The translations under genes and the position numbers were made by a program. Source: Nocardia niwae NBRC 108934 = DSM 45340 (GTDB taxonomy: Bacteria; Actinomycetota; Actinomycetes; Mycobacteriales; Mycobacteriaceae). From it: DNA of 64,000 nucleotides. The notes below the pieces were generated by a model. It saw only the letters and a program-made list of their open reading frames with translations, did not search any database and was not told the DNA's origin. Below are positions 1 through 7,209 of the stretch, in pieces. Within the stretch, counting starts at the first letter, position 1. The number at the start of each line of letters is the position of its first letter. The DNA is taken from the NCBI RefSeq assembly GCF_001613465.1, contig NZ_BDCK01000026.1:1-64000 (forward strand). Direction: 5' to 3'.

Positions 1-1039
1 AACTGGTTGGTGTTCCGGCTGTGTAAGGGCCGGTGGTCGGCATTGCCGGGTCGCTGCCGGGTGGGGTGAATTGTGCGCCTATCGGCGCGGGTCCGTTTTG
101 CCATGCCGCGTGGGCCGGACCGGATGGGGGAGTCGCGGGGTAAACGGACGCGTCGGCGCCGGTCGGACCTGCCGGGCGGTCGCCGGTGGACCAGGTTTGA
201 TTCGGGCCGGTGGGCGGCAGTCCCCGAGGCGCGCTACCCGGCTGACCTGTTTGGTCTGCGGCCGGGCCGGGAGCGGGCGGTGCAGCGGCCCGATTGGGCG
301 CGGGCGAGGCCGGCCACTGGTTCGGGAGCACCGCGGACAGGGCGGCGTCGAGCCGAGGGTTACCGGTGGACGGCCAGCCGCCGTGCATCGGTCCGGCCGC
401 GGGACGGCCGCCTGCGGCCGGGCCGGCAGCGTTCTCGCCGTGCGGTGGCCGCGCGCGCTCGTCGCTCGGCGCCGCAGCGGGCCGCTCGTCGGCCTGCTGC
501 TGGGGCGGCGGTGGCGGGAGATCCGGCCTGTCGGCCTGTCCGTCGTTCGCCGCGGCCGAATTCGCGGCCCTACTGCCCAGCGGCTGGAAACCTGGGGAAG
601 GCTGCGAGGGGTTGCGGGTGGGCAGGCCGTGCTGCGGAGTGCTGTTGCGCTGGGGCGGCGCTTGCCACGAGCTGTCCTGCGCCGGAGCGGTGCGGTCGTA
701 GCCCGCTTGCTGCTGCCAGGACTCGCCGCCTGCGAACCCACCCGGTGCGGGCTCGCCCGGACCCGGCGCGGGCGCGTGGTCGGCCGCGCTGTGCCGCTGT
801 TCCTCGTCGGAGGGCTTGTCGCGGCGCCAGCCCTTGCGGCGCTTCTCCGGGCGCGCGGCCTCCGGCCGGTCCGCCTCGGGCGCGCGGTTCTTGAAACGGC
901 CGCGTCTGCGACCGGGTGTTTCCTCGATGAGTTCGTCGTGCGGAAGGTTCTGTACCGGCGCCTCGTAGCCGCTTTGATTGACGTCGCTCTCCGACAACCA
1001 CGGCGGCAGCATGGGCAGGCCGTCATCGCTACGGCTCAC
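1..1039 (-). CDS. Proline-rich protein, N-terminal part (cut by left window edge)
   Basis: On the minus strand a frame opens at GTG 1039-1037 and stays open to base 1, so the gene continues outside the window. An in-frame TAG lies seven codons upstream of the GTG, which fixes the start region. The protein begins VSRSDDGLPMLPPWLSES, then has a basic stretch (GRRRGRF, EKRRKGWRRDK) near residues 38-75, followed by about 270 residues dominated by Pro, Ala, Gly and Gln. Codon third positions are strongly G/C, as in a real gene. Long Pro-rich N-termini of this sort precede MinD/ParA-like ATPase domains in ESX-associated proteins of EspI type, but no ATPase domain is visible here, so that link is only a guess. 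No signal peptide is seen. Confidence 0.75.
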   Translation of the reverse strand, partial: MSRSDDGLPMLPPWLSESDVNQSGYEAPVQNLPHDELIEETPGRRRGRFKNRAPEADRPEAARPEKRRKGWRRDKPSDEEQRHSAADHAPAPGPGEPAPGGFAGGESWQQQAGYDRTAPAQDSSWQAPPQRNSTPQHGLPTRNPSQPSPGFQPLGSRAANSAAANDGQADRPDLPPPPPQQQADERPAAAPSDERARPPHGENAAGPAAGGRPAAGPMHGGWPSTGNPRLDAALSAVLPNQWPASPAPNRAAAPPAPGPAADQTGQPGSAPRGLPPTGPNQTWSTGDRPAGPTGADASVYPATPPSGPAHAAWQNGPAPIGAQFTPPGSDPAMPTTGPYTAGTPTS

Positions 1040-1250
1040 GACTGCGCCTCGCTACCGCTCGGCGTACCCGCGATCCGCTCGCCGCGCTCAGTCACGACTG
1101 CCCTCGCTGCTGCTCGGCTCGGTCGTGACCAGGAGTGCTCTGCCGGTGACTCGCTCGCTACGCTTACTCACGGCCTCGCCTCCCTGCCGCTCGCTTCGAC
1201 CCTGACCGAGAAGCGCCTCGGCCGGCGCCTCGCTCGCTGCGCCGGCTCAC
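1023..1250 (-). repeat. Degenerate intergenic repeats, GTGAG-N(2-5)-G-N-AGCGA type
   Basis: Read on the minus strand, at least four short related units occur: 1250-1228, 1170-1149, 1095-1076 and 1039-1023. Each combines GTGAG or GTGAC with a following CG.AGCGA(GCGAG). The last unit contains the start codon of the proline-rich gene. The units are imperfect and unevenly spaced. Confidence 0.5.
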
Positions 1251-1551
1251 GCGTCCCCCTCGATCCGTTCGACCCAAATACCTGGACAGCGGCCAGTTTA
1301 CGCGACAACCCGCCGCCTTCGTGGCACAGCGTCCGACGCCCGCCACGCGTGGGAAGTCGGCTGCGAAACCCCTGGCGACACGGGTATACAGGGAGGCATT
1401 TTTGCCCGATCCGGAACGGATCGGTAAGCTGGAGCGGCGGTGCACCTACGCGCCGCCTGTTTGTGTGCGAGCGGTCCGCTCCGGCGGCCGATCCATCCGA
1501 GCAGAACCAGGCAAACAAACCAGGTTGAGCGTAACCGGGATCGCGGAGGAC
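1040..1551. other. Intergenic region between the divergent proline-rich gene and infA
   Basis: No convincing gene is seen on either strand. The left half carries the degenerate repeats. The right half carries a candidate infA promoter and a leader of about 115 bases. Frames that are open here use codons unlike the neighbouring real genes. Confidence 0.6.
1402..1430 (+). promoter_or_regulatory. Candidate sigma-A promoter for the infA operon
   Basis: TTGCCC at 1402-1407 and TAAGCT at 1425-1430 are separated by exactly 17 bases. The -10 fits the actinobacterial TAnnnT pattern. It would start transcription near 1437, about 115 bases upstream of infA. This is a motif match only. Confidence 0.4.
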
Positions 1552-1773
1552 ATGGCGAAGAAAGACGGGGCCATCGAGGTCGAGGGTCGAGTTGTCGAAC
1601 CGCTGCCCAATGCGATGTTCCGGATCGAGCTCGAGAACGGTCACAAGGTTCTCGCGCACATCAGCGGGAAGATGCGGCAGCACTACATTCGCATCCTCCC
1701 CGAGGACCGTGTGGTCGTCGAGCTCTCGCCCTACGACCTGTCGCGTGGCCGGATCGTATACCGCTACAAGTGA
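1552..1773 (+). CDS. infA: Translation initiation factor IF-1
   Basis: The 73-residue protein begins [12 protein letters not shown] and ends RGRIVYRYK, the usual full length for IF-1. It is a single S1/OB-fold domain that binds the 30S A site and helps IF-2 and IF-3 select the initiator tRNA. An ATG at 1552 with GGAGGA immediately upstream marks the start. As I recall the M. tuberculosis protein, this sequence looks identical to it, which fits a mycolate actinobacterium. It is the first gene of the infA-rpmJ-rpsM-rpsK-rpsD-rpoA-rplQ cluster, and a candidate promoter lies about 115 bases upstream. Nothing about it is unusual. Confidence 0.97.
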
Positions 1774-1877
1774 TCGCGCCCGGCGCGATCGGGTCGGTGC
1801 GAACCGGCAGTCCCGGCGCGAGCCGGGGCCGAGTCGAAAGACTCATCTCAGAGCTTCCCCAGTCGCCGACTGGGGAA
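1772..1877 (+). promoter_or_regulatory. Two hairpins in the infA-rpmJ spacer
   Basis: The first hairpin pairs 1772-1779 with 1783-1790 (8 bp, loop CCG) and overlaps the infA stop codon. The second pairs 1855-1864 with 1868-1877 (10 bp, loop GCC) about 45 bases before rpmJ. Neither is followed by a T tract on the plus strand, so they are more likely processing or attenuation structures than terminators. Confidence 0.45.
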
Positions 1878-1921
1878 AAACTGTGTTCACACCCCTGTGA
1901 ACCACAACAGATTGGACGGAC

Positions 1922-2035
1922 GTGAAGGTTCAGCCGAGCGTCAAGAAGATCTGCGAGAAGTGCAAGGTGATCCGCCGTCACGGCCGGGTCATGGTGATCT
2001 GCGACAACCTGCGCCACAAGCAGCGCCAGGGCTGA
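1922..2035 (+). CDS. rpmJ: 50S ribosomal protein L36, zinc-binding form
   Basis: This 37-residue protein starts at GTG 1922 (VKVQPSVKKICEKCK) and ends RHKQRQG. C11, C14, C27 and H32 form the C-C-C-H zinc ribbon of the C+ type of L36, which sits near the peptidyl-transferase region of the 50S subunit. Actinobacteria often also carry a zinc-free paralogue under Zur control elsewhere in the genome; none is in this window. A 148-base spacer with two hairpins precedes it and 249 bases separate it from rpsM. The Shine-Dalgarno sequence is weak (GGACGGAC). Confidence 0.96.
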   Translation: MKVQPSVKKICEKCKVIRRHGRVMVICDNLRHKQRQG

Positions 2036-2284
2036 GCGGAGGCGAGGGCGACCTCGTCCCACCCGCCCGAGGCTTGCCGAAGGCGCCGCTCGACGCGACA
2101 CCAGCCAAGCACCGAACCGCAGTTCGGATTGGCATGAAGAACTCCCAGCACCAGCCGCACGCTGCGGAAAATCAGGGTTCGCCCTGGGGCGTGTGCGCCT
2201 ACCACCGGTTCGGAGGCCGGTGCCCCACCAAGACGAGGGGACGGACAGGGAGCAGACCTCCGCAACGATTAAGGAAGCTGCCAG

Positions 2285-2656
2285 ATGGCACGTCTCATGG
2301 GCGTCGACCTCCCGCGCGAGAAGCGCATGGAGATCGCACTGACCTACATTTTCGGCATTGGCCGTACCCGCTCCAAGGAGATCCTCGAGGCCACCGGCGT
2401 CAGCCCGGACCTGCGTTCGAAGGATCTCAGCGACGACGATCTGACGAAGCTGCGTGACTACATCGAGGCTTCGGAGTTCAAGGTCGAGGGTGACCTGCGC
2501 CGCGAGGTGCAGGCCGATATTCGCCGCAAGATCGAGATCGGCTGCTACCAGGGTCTGCGCCACCGTCGTGGCCTGCCCGTGCGTGGCCAGCGCACCAAGA
2601 CCAACGCGCGCACCCGCAAGGGCCCGAAGCGCACCGTCGCCGGCAAGAAGAAGTAG
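2285..2656 (+). CDS. rpsM: 30S ribosomal protein S13
   Basis: A 123-residue protein beginning MARLMGVDLPREKRMEIALT and ending in a lysine/arginine-rich tail (KGPKRTVAGKKK). The helix-two-turn-helix and extended basic tail are those of S13, which binds the head of the 30S subunit and contacts the P-site tRNA and L5/L31 bridges. The length matches the family. It follows rpmJ after a 249-base spacer in which no other gene is seen. It precedes rpsK by nine bases, so the two are surely cotranscribed. Its ATG is preceded by GGAAG. Confidence 0.97.
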   Translation: MARLMGVDLPREKRMEIALTYIFGIGRTRSKEILEATGVSPDLRSKDLSDDDLTKLRDYIEASEFKVEGDLRREVQADIRRKIEIGCYQGLRHRRGLPVRGQRTKTNARTRKGPKRTVAGKKK

Positions 2657-2665
2657 GGATAACCG

Positions 2666-3079
2666 ATGCCTCCGAAGAGTCGGGCCGCGGGCCCGAAGAA
2701 GACCCAGAAGTCGCGTCGCAGGGACAAGAAGAACGTCCCGCACGGCAACGCGCACATCAAGAGCACGTTCAACAACACGATCGTGTCGATCACCGACCCG
2801 AACGGCAACGTCATCTCCTGGGCGTCGTCGGGTCACGTCGGCTTCAAGGGCTCGCGCAAGTCGACCCCGTTCGCCGCGCAGCTCGCCGCCGAGAACGCCG
2901 CCCGCAAGGCGCAGGAGCACGGCGTCAAGAAGGTCGACGTGTTCGTGAAGGGCCCCGGTTCGGGCCGCGAGACCGCGATCCGCTCGCTGCAGGCCGCAGG
3001 CCTCGAGGTGGGCACGATCTCCGATGTCACCCCGCAGCCGCACAACGGCTGCCGTCCGCCCAAGCGGCGTCGCGTCTAG
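2666..3079 (+). CDS. rpsK: 30S ribosomal protein S11
   Basis: A 137-residue protein starting MPPKSRAAGPKKTQKSRRRD. The conserved S11 core is clear: HIKSTFNNTIVSITDPNGN near residues 31-49, the KGSRKSTPFAAQ segment, and the C-terminal TPQPHNGCRPPKRRRV. S11 forms the 30S platform with S6 and S18 and lines the mRNA exit path. The start follows rpsM by nine bases with a short purine-rich spacer, and rpsD begins 20 bases downstream. Codon use and length are ordinary. Confidence 0.97.
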   Translation: MPPKSRAAGPKKTQKSRRRDKKNVPHGNAHIKSTFNNTIVSITDPNGNVISWASSGHVGFKGSRKSTPFAAQLAAENAARKAQEHGVKKVDVFVKGPGSGRETAIRSLQAAGLEVGTISDVTPQPHNGCRPPKRRRV

Positions 3080-3099
3080 CGGGAAAGGAATAGCGAACA

Positions 3100-3705
3100 A
3101 TGGCTCGTTACACAGGCCCTATCACCCGCAAGTCGCGTCGTCTGCGTGTCGACCTCGTCGGAGGCGACCAGGCGTTCGAGCGTCGCCCCTACCCGCCCGG
3201 CCAGCACGGCCGCGCGCGGATCAAGGAGAGCGAGTACCTGCTCCAGCTGCAGGAGAAGCAGAAGGCCCGCTTCTCCTACGGCGTCATGGAGAAGCAGTTC
3301 CGCCGGTACTACGAAGAGGCCAACCGCCTCAAGGGCAAGACCGGTGACAACCTGCTCCGTCTGCTCGAGACCCGCTTGGACAACGTCGTGTACCGCGCCG
3401 GTCTGGCGCGTACCCGCCGGCAGGCTCGCCAGCTGGTCAGCCACGGCCACTTCCTGGTGAACAACAAGAAGGTGGACGTTCCCAGCTTCCAGGTCACCCA
3501 GTACGACATCATCGATGTCAAGGAGAAGTCGCTGGGCACCCTGCCGTTCCAGGTGGCCCGCGAGACCCTCGGCGACCGCCCGGTCCCGGGCTGGCTGCAG
3601 GTGATCCCGGGCCGGCTGCGGATCCTGGTCCACCAGTTGCCGGAGCGCGCCCAGATCGATGTGCCGCTGCAGGAACAGCTGATCGTCGAGTACTACTCGA
3701 AGTAG
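3100..3705 (+). CDS. rpsD: 30S ribosomal protein S4
   Basis: A 201-residue protein beginning MARYTGPITRKSRRLRVDLV. It has the S4 N-terminal region and a C-terminal S4 RNA-binding domain (RLDNVVYRAG, RQARQLVSHGHFLVNNKKVDVPS near residues 90-130), and ends LIVEYYSK. S4 starts 16S rRNA assembly. The N-terminus lacks the CxxC zinc motif seen in many bacteria, as is usual for actinobacterial S4. The Shine-Dalgarno GGGAAAGGA lies just upstream. It is followed by a 148-base spacer with a strong hairpin before rpoA. Confidence 0.97.
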   Translation: MARYTGPITRKSRRLRVDLVGGDQAFERRPYPPGQHGRARIKESEYLLQLQEKQKARFSYGVMEKQFRRYYEEANRLKGKTGDNLLRLLETRLDNVVYRAGLARTRRQARQLVSHGHFLVNNKKVDVPSFQVTQYDIIDVKEKSLGTLPFQVARETLGDRPVPGWLQVIPGRLRILVHQLPERAQIDVPLQEQLIVEYYSK

Positions 3706-3766
3706 GCACTCGGCGAGCCGTCCTTGGCACATCTCGGACGGCACGCGCGCACGGTTCGTGCCGCTG

Positions 3767-3799
3767 GTGCGTGGCCGCTTCGGATAAGCGGCCACGCAC
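3767..3799 (+). promoter_or_regulatory. Strong hairpin in the rpsD-rpoA spacer
   Basis: A perfect 14-bp stem pairs 3767-3780 with 3786-3799 around a CGGAT loop. It is followed by AACCCCTGAG rather than a T tract. It could act as a partial terminator, an RNase processing site or a mRNA stabiliser controlling the ratio of S4 to alpha subunit. Confidence 0.6.
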
Positions 3800-3853
3800 A
3801 ACCCCTGAGACGAGGCGTCAAATAGCGGGCGCCCTAAAAGGAGGATGATCCAA

Positions 3854-4912
3854 ATGCTGATTTCACAGCGTCCGACGTTGACCGAAGAGGTCGTCGCGGA
3901 GAACCGCTCGAAGTTCACCATCGAACCGCTCGAGCCGGGCTTCGGTTACACCCTCGGCAACTCGCTGCGGCGTACCCTGCTGTCCTCGATTCCGGGGGCG
4001 GCGGTCACCAGCATCCGCATCGACGGCGTTCTGCACGAGTTCACCACCGTCCCGGGCGTGAAGGAGGATGTCACCGACATCATCCTGAACCTCAAGGGCC
4101 TGGTCGTGTCCTCGGAGGAGGACGAGCCGGTCACGATGTACGTGCGCAAGCAGGGTCCGGGCACCGTCACCGCCGGTGACATCGTCCCGCCCAGCGGCGT
4201 CGTGGTGCACAACCCGGACATGCACATCGCGACCCTGAACGACAAGGGCAAGCTGGAGATCGAGCTCGTCGTCGAGCGCGGTCGCGGCTACGTCCCCGCC
4301 GTCCAGAACAAGGCGTCCGGCGCGGAAATCGGCCGGATCCCGGTGGATTCGATCTACTCGCCGGTGCTCAAGGTGACCTACAAGGTCGAGGCCACCCGTG
4401 TCGAGCAGCGCACCGACTTCGACCGGCTCATCCTGGACGTGGAGACCAAGAACTCCATCAGCGCGCGGGACGCGCTCGCCTCGGCGGGCAAGACCCTGGT
4501 CGAGCTCTTCGGCCTGGCCCGTGAGCTGAACGTCGAAGCCGAGGGCATCGAGATCGGCCCCTCGCCGGCCGAGGCGGATCACATCGCCTCGTTCGGCCTG
4601 CCGATCGAGGACCTGGACCTCACCGTCCGGTCCTACAACTGCCTCAAGCGCGAGGGTGTGCACACCGTCGGCGAGCTGGTCGCCCGCACCGAGTCGGATC
4701 TGCTGGACATTCGCAACTTCGGCCAGAAGTCCATCGACGAGGTCAAGGTCAAGCTGCACGCGCTGGGCCTCTCGCTGAAGGACAGCCCGGCGTCGTTCGA
4801 TCCGTCCAGCGTGGTCGGCTACGACGCGAGCACCGGCACATGGAGTGACAGCGGCACGTTCAGCGACACCGATGGCGGCGAGCAGGACTACGCCGAGACC
4901 GAACAGCTCTAG
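3854..4912 (+). CDS. rpoA: DNA-directed RNA polymerase subunit alpha
   Basis: The 352-residue protein begins MLISQRPTLTEEVV. An earlier in-frame ATG at 3845 abuts the AGGAGG at 3839-3844 and is too close to be used, whereas the ATG at 3854 is correctly spaced and matches the family start. The N-terminal domain (residues ~1-230, with GYTLGNSLRRTLLSSIPG) dimerises and nucleates assembly of RNA polymerase. The C-terminal domain (~250-315, with LTVRSYNCLKREGVHTVGEL) contacts UP elements and activators. The last ~35 residues form an acidic tail ending YAETEQL, typical of actinobacteria. rplQ follows after 50 bases. Confidence 0.97.
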   Translation: MLISQRPTLTEEVVAENRSKFTIEPLEPGFGYTLGNSLRRTLLSSIPGAAVTSIRIDGVLHEFTTVPGVKEDVTDIILNLKGLVVSSEEDEPVTMYVRKQGPGTVTAGDIVPPSGVVVHNPDMHIATLNDKGKLEIELVVERGRGYVPAVQNKASGAEIGRIPVDSIYSPVLKVTYKVEATRVEQRTDFDRLILDVETKNSISARDALASAGKTLVELFGLARELNVEAEGIEIGPSPAEADHIASFGLPIEDLDLTVRSYNCLKREGVHTVGELVARTESDLLDIRNFGQKSIDEVKVKLHALGLSLKDSPASFDPSSVVGYDASTGTWSDSGTFSDTDGGEQDYAETEQL

Positions 4913-4962
4913 GCCGCCGGGGTAGGCGCCCCGGCCCGGCCTCATACAAGGAGAACACCACA

Positions 4963-5493
4963 ATGCCCAAGCCCAAGAAGGGTGCCCGCTTCGGCGGGTC
5001 GGCGTCGCACCAGAAGGCGATCTTCGCCAATCTGGCCACGGCGCTCTTCGAGCACGGCCGGATCACCACCACCGAGGCCAAGGCCAAGGCCGTGCGTCCC
5101 TACGCGGAGAAGCTGATCACCAAGGCGAAGGGCGGCACCCTGGCCGACCGTCGCGAGGTGCTGAAGGTGATCCGCAACAAGAACGTCGTGCACGAGCTGT
5201 TCGCTCAGATCGGCCCGTCGTTCGAGGGGCGCGAGGGTGGCTACACCCGTATCACCAAGACGCTGCCGCGTAAGGGTGACAACGCGCCGATGGCGATCAT
5301 CGAGCTGGTCCGGGAGAAGACCGTGACCAACGAGGCCGATCGCGCCCGTCGCGTCGCCGCGTCGAAGAAGGCGGAGGAGGCTCCGGCCGCCGAGGCCGTC
5401 GAGGAGGAGGAGGCCACCGAGGCCACCGCCGAGACCGCCGAGGCCGAGGCTCCGGCTGCCGACGAGGCGGCCGAGGACAAGAAGGACGCCTGA
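4963..5493 (+). CDS. rplQ: 50S ribosomal protein L17
   Basis: A 176-residue protein beginning MPKPKKGARFGGSASHQKAI. Residues 1-120 form the L17 domain (LFEHGRITTTEAKAK, GGYTRITKTLPRKGDNAPM), which lies near the exit tunnel of the 50S subunit. The last ~50 residues are an acidic, alanine/glutamate-rich tail (EEEEATEATAE) common in actinobacterial L17 and absent from enteric forms. Its start has a clean AAGGAG. It closes the ribosomal operon, because a hairpin terminator follows 25 bases after the stop. Confidence 0.96.
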   Translation: MPKPKKGARFGGSASHQKAIFANLATALFEHGRITTTEAKAKAVRPYAEKLITKAKGGTLADRREVLKVIRNKNVVHELFAQIGPSFEGREGGYTRITKTLPRKGDNAPMAIIELVREKTVTNEADRARRVAASKKAEEAPAAEAVEEEEATEATAETAEAEAPAADEAAEDKKDA

Positions 5494-5517
5494 CGCTGAG
5501 CGTTGGAGTTCGCGCAC

Positions 5518-5549
5518 GAGCCCGCCACCCGCACTGGGTCGGCGGGCTC
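5518..5549 (+). terminator. Terminator after rplQ
   Basis: GAGCCCGCC at 5518-5526 pairs with GGCGGGCTC at 5541-5549. An inner ACCC/GGGT extension gives about 13 bp with one bulged base. A T-containing stretch (GTTCGTTTC) follows. It separates the ribosomal operon from truA. Confidence 0.7.
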
Positions 5550-5572
5550 GTTCGTTTCGATCAGAGGATCAT

Positions 5573-6457
5573 GTGACCGTGGAGGAATCGATGCCCGACC
5601 GGCCGAGCGCGGACGTGCCGGGCGTACCCGAGGCGTCGCGGGTTCGGGTCCGGCTGGACATCGCCTACGACGGCACGGATTTCATCGGCTGGGCTCGTCA
5701 GCCCGGCCTGCGCACCGTGCAGGGTGTGCTGGAGGACGCGCTGAGCAAAGTGTTCCGCGAGCCGATCCAGCTGACCGTCGCGGGCCGGACGGACGCGGGC
5801 GTGCACGCCGAGGGCCAGGTCGCGCATTTCGACACGTCCGGTGAACTCGACTCGGGAAAACTGGTGCACCGGATGGCGCGCTTCCTGCCGAAGGACGTGC
5901 GGATCAAGCAGGCGACCCCGGCCGCACCGGAATTCGACGCGCGGTTCTCCGCCGTCCGTCGCCACTACGCCTATCGGTTGACCACCGCGCCGTACGGCGC
6001 CGAACCCCTGTACGCCCGCAGCGTGGTCGCCTGCCGCTCCGACGTCGATGTCCCAGCCATGCGGGTGGCTTCGCGCACGTTGCTGGGGCTGCACAATTTC
6101 GCCGCGTTCTGCCGGCGCAGGGAAGGCGCGACGACGGTCCGGGAGTTGCAGCGCTTCGATTGGGTGCGCGACGGCGATCTGCTGGTCGCCTACGTCAGTG
6201 CCGACGCGTTCTGCTGGTCGATGGTCCGCAGCCTGGTCGGCGCGGTGCTGGCCGTCGGCGAGGGACGGCGCACGCCGGAATGGGTCGGCGATTTGTTGCG
6301 GGAGACGGAGCGTTCCAGTTCGGTCACCGTCGCGCCCGCGCACGGTCTGAGCCTGATCGGCGTCGACTACCCCGCCGACGACGAACTCGCCGCCCGCAAC
6401 GCGCAGACGCGGGAGATGCGGTCGGTTCCGGTGCCGGGTGGAGGTTGCTGCGGTTGA
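5573..6457 (+). CDS. truA: tRNA pseudouridine(38-40) synthase TruA
   Basis: The enzyme isomerises uridines 38-40 in the anticodon arm of tRNAs. The catalytic region is clear: LDIAYDGTDFIGWARQPGLRT near residue 28 and the catalytic aspartate in VAGRTDAGVHAEGQ near residue 70. SMVRSLVGAVLAVGEG lies near residue 220. The length (294 residues from GTG 5573) is in the family range. GTG 5579 and ATG 5591 are also possible starts; the ATG at 5591 has GGAGGA four bases upstream and may be the real one. It follows the ribosomal operon, as in M. tuberculosis (Rv3455c), but after a terminator. A perfect palindrome follows its stop. Confidence 0.93.
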   Translation: MTVEESMPDRPSADVPGVPEASRVRVRLDIAYDGTDFIGWARQPGLRTVQGVLEDALSKVFREPIQLTVAGRTDAGVHAEGQVAHFDTSGELDSGKLVHRMARFLPKDVRIKQATPAAPEFDARFSAVRRHYAYRLTTAPYGAEPLYARSVVACRSDVDVPAMRVASRTLLGLHNFAAFCRRREGATTVRELQRFDWVRDGDLLVAYVSADAFCWSMVRSLVGAVLAVGEGRRTPEWVGDLLRETERSSSVTVAPAHGLSLIGVDYPADDELAARNAQTREMRSVPVPGGGCCG

Positions 6458-6470
6458 GAACACCGGGGGA

Positions 6471-6500
6471 CTACCCGCACCCGTGCACGGGTGCGGGTAG
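6471..6500. terminator. Perfect 30-base palindrome, bidirectional terminator
   Basis: Bases 6471-6485 (CTACCCGCACCCGTG) are the exact reverse complement of 6486-6500. It lies between the convergent truA and heat-shock genes, 13 bases after truA and 9 bases before the hsp20 stop, so it can end transcripts from both sides. Confidence 0.75.
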
Positions 6501-6508
6501 TGGCACGG

Positions 6509-7036
6509 TCACTTCGATGAGCGCGGATACTCCTGCTGAGACTGACCCGGCTGTTGACTCTGTTCCTGCTGCGTCGGTGACATCGGTGCGGACCGGTTCG
6601 TTTGCGCTTCGATGGTCCTCGGTTCCTGGGATGCCCCGGAGATCCGGATGCGGCGCGGCTTCGCGCGCTCCGCGATGGGGATCGTCACCGACAGCACGCC
6701 GTTGTTGTAGGTCGCGCTGATGTTCTCGACGTCGACGTTCTCCCCGAGCGACATCTGACGCATGAAGGTGCCCGCGAAGCGTTCCGAGGCGATCCACTGG
6801 ACGCCTTCCTCGCTCGGCACGGTGCGTTGCGCCCGCAGGGTGAGCGTGCCGTTGTCGACGCTGACGTCGATCGAGCCGGGGTCGACGCCGGGCAGGTCCG
6901 CGTTCAAGACGTAGTGATCTCCCGCTTTGAACAGATCCATCGGCATGAATCGCGGTGCGCGGCCGGTTCCGGCGCTCTCACCGAGCAATTGGCGGGCGAC
7001 GGTATCGATGTCATGGAATGGATCGAATCGAAGCAC
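6509..7036 (-). CDS. Hsp20/alpha-crystallin small heat-shock protein
   Basis: The 175-residue protein has an alpha-crystallin domain at about residues 35-135 (MDLFKAGDHYVLNADLPGVD, the VDNGTLTLRAQR strand and the C-terminal GVLSVTIPIAE with its I-x-I-like motif). Such proteins hold unfolded proteins in a refoldable state and form large oligomers. The start is the GTG at 7036, because GGAGGTGAT (7049-7041) is correctly spaced before it. An upstream ATG at 7051 lacks a site. The tail of about 40 residues is Gln/Ser-rich and probably disordered. It resembles mycobacterial Hsp18. No HspR or HrcA operator was recognised upstream. Confidence 0.93.
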   Translation of the reverse strand: MLRFDPFHDIDTVARQLLGESAGTGRAPRFMPMDLFKAGDHYVLNADLPGVDPGSIDVSVDNGTLTLRAQRTVPSEEGVQWIASERFAGTFMRQMSLGENVDVENISATYNNGVLSVTIPIAERAKPRRIRISGASQEPRTIEAQTNRSAPMSPTQQEQSQQPGQSQQEYPRSSK

Positions 7037-7209
7037 AGCAATCACCTCCATCTCCTAGTGGTGACGCCTGCCACGGCGGCGGGCGCCGATAGCTGTGCAA
7101 TAGCCACAGTAGCCCTCGGTAATCGGGCGAGCATCGATCCGACGGGGCGGGCAAGCGGAAGATCCGCGGAGCCGGAATAGCCGCCTGCGGGCACGTGTTG
7201 GCTCGGGAC

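Noticed and set aside
71..1528. Plus-strand frame of 485 codons and two other long frames over the left edge
   Set aside because: The minus-strand frame from 1039 has the codon bias and Pro-rich composition of a real protein, whereas the others are Arg-rich shadows.
1855..1877. Intrinsic terminator between infA and rpmJ
   Set aside because: The stem is followed by A residues on the plus strand, not T, and the genes either side belong to one operon. It is kept as a leader hairpin instead.
1661..3100. Long open frame (479 codons) antisense to infA-rpsK
   Set aside because: It covers well-identified ribosomal genes on the other strand. Open antisense frames are expected at this GC content and the translation resembles no family.
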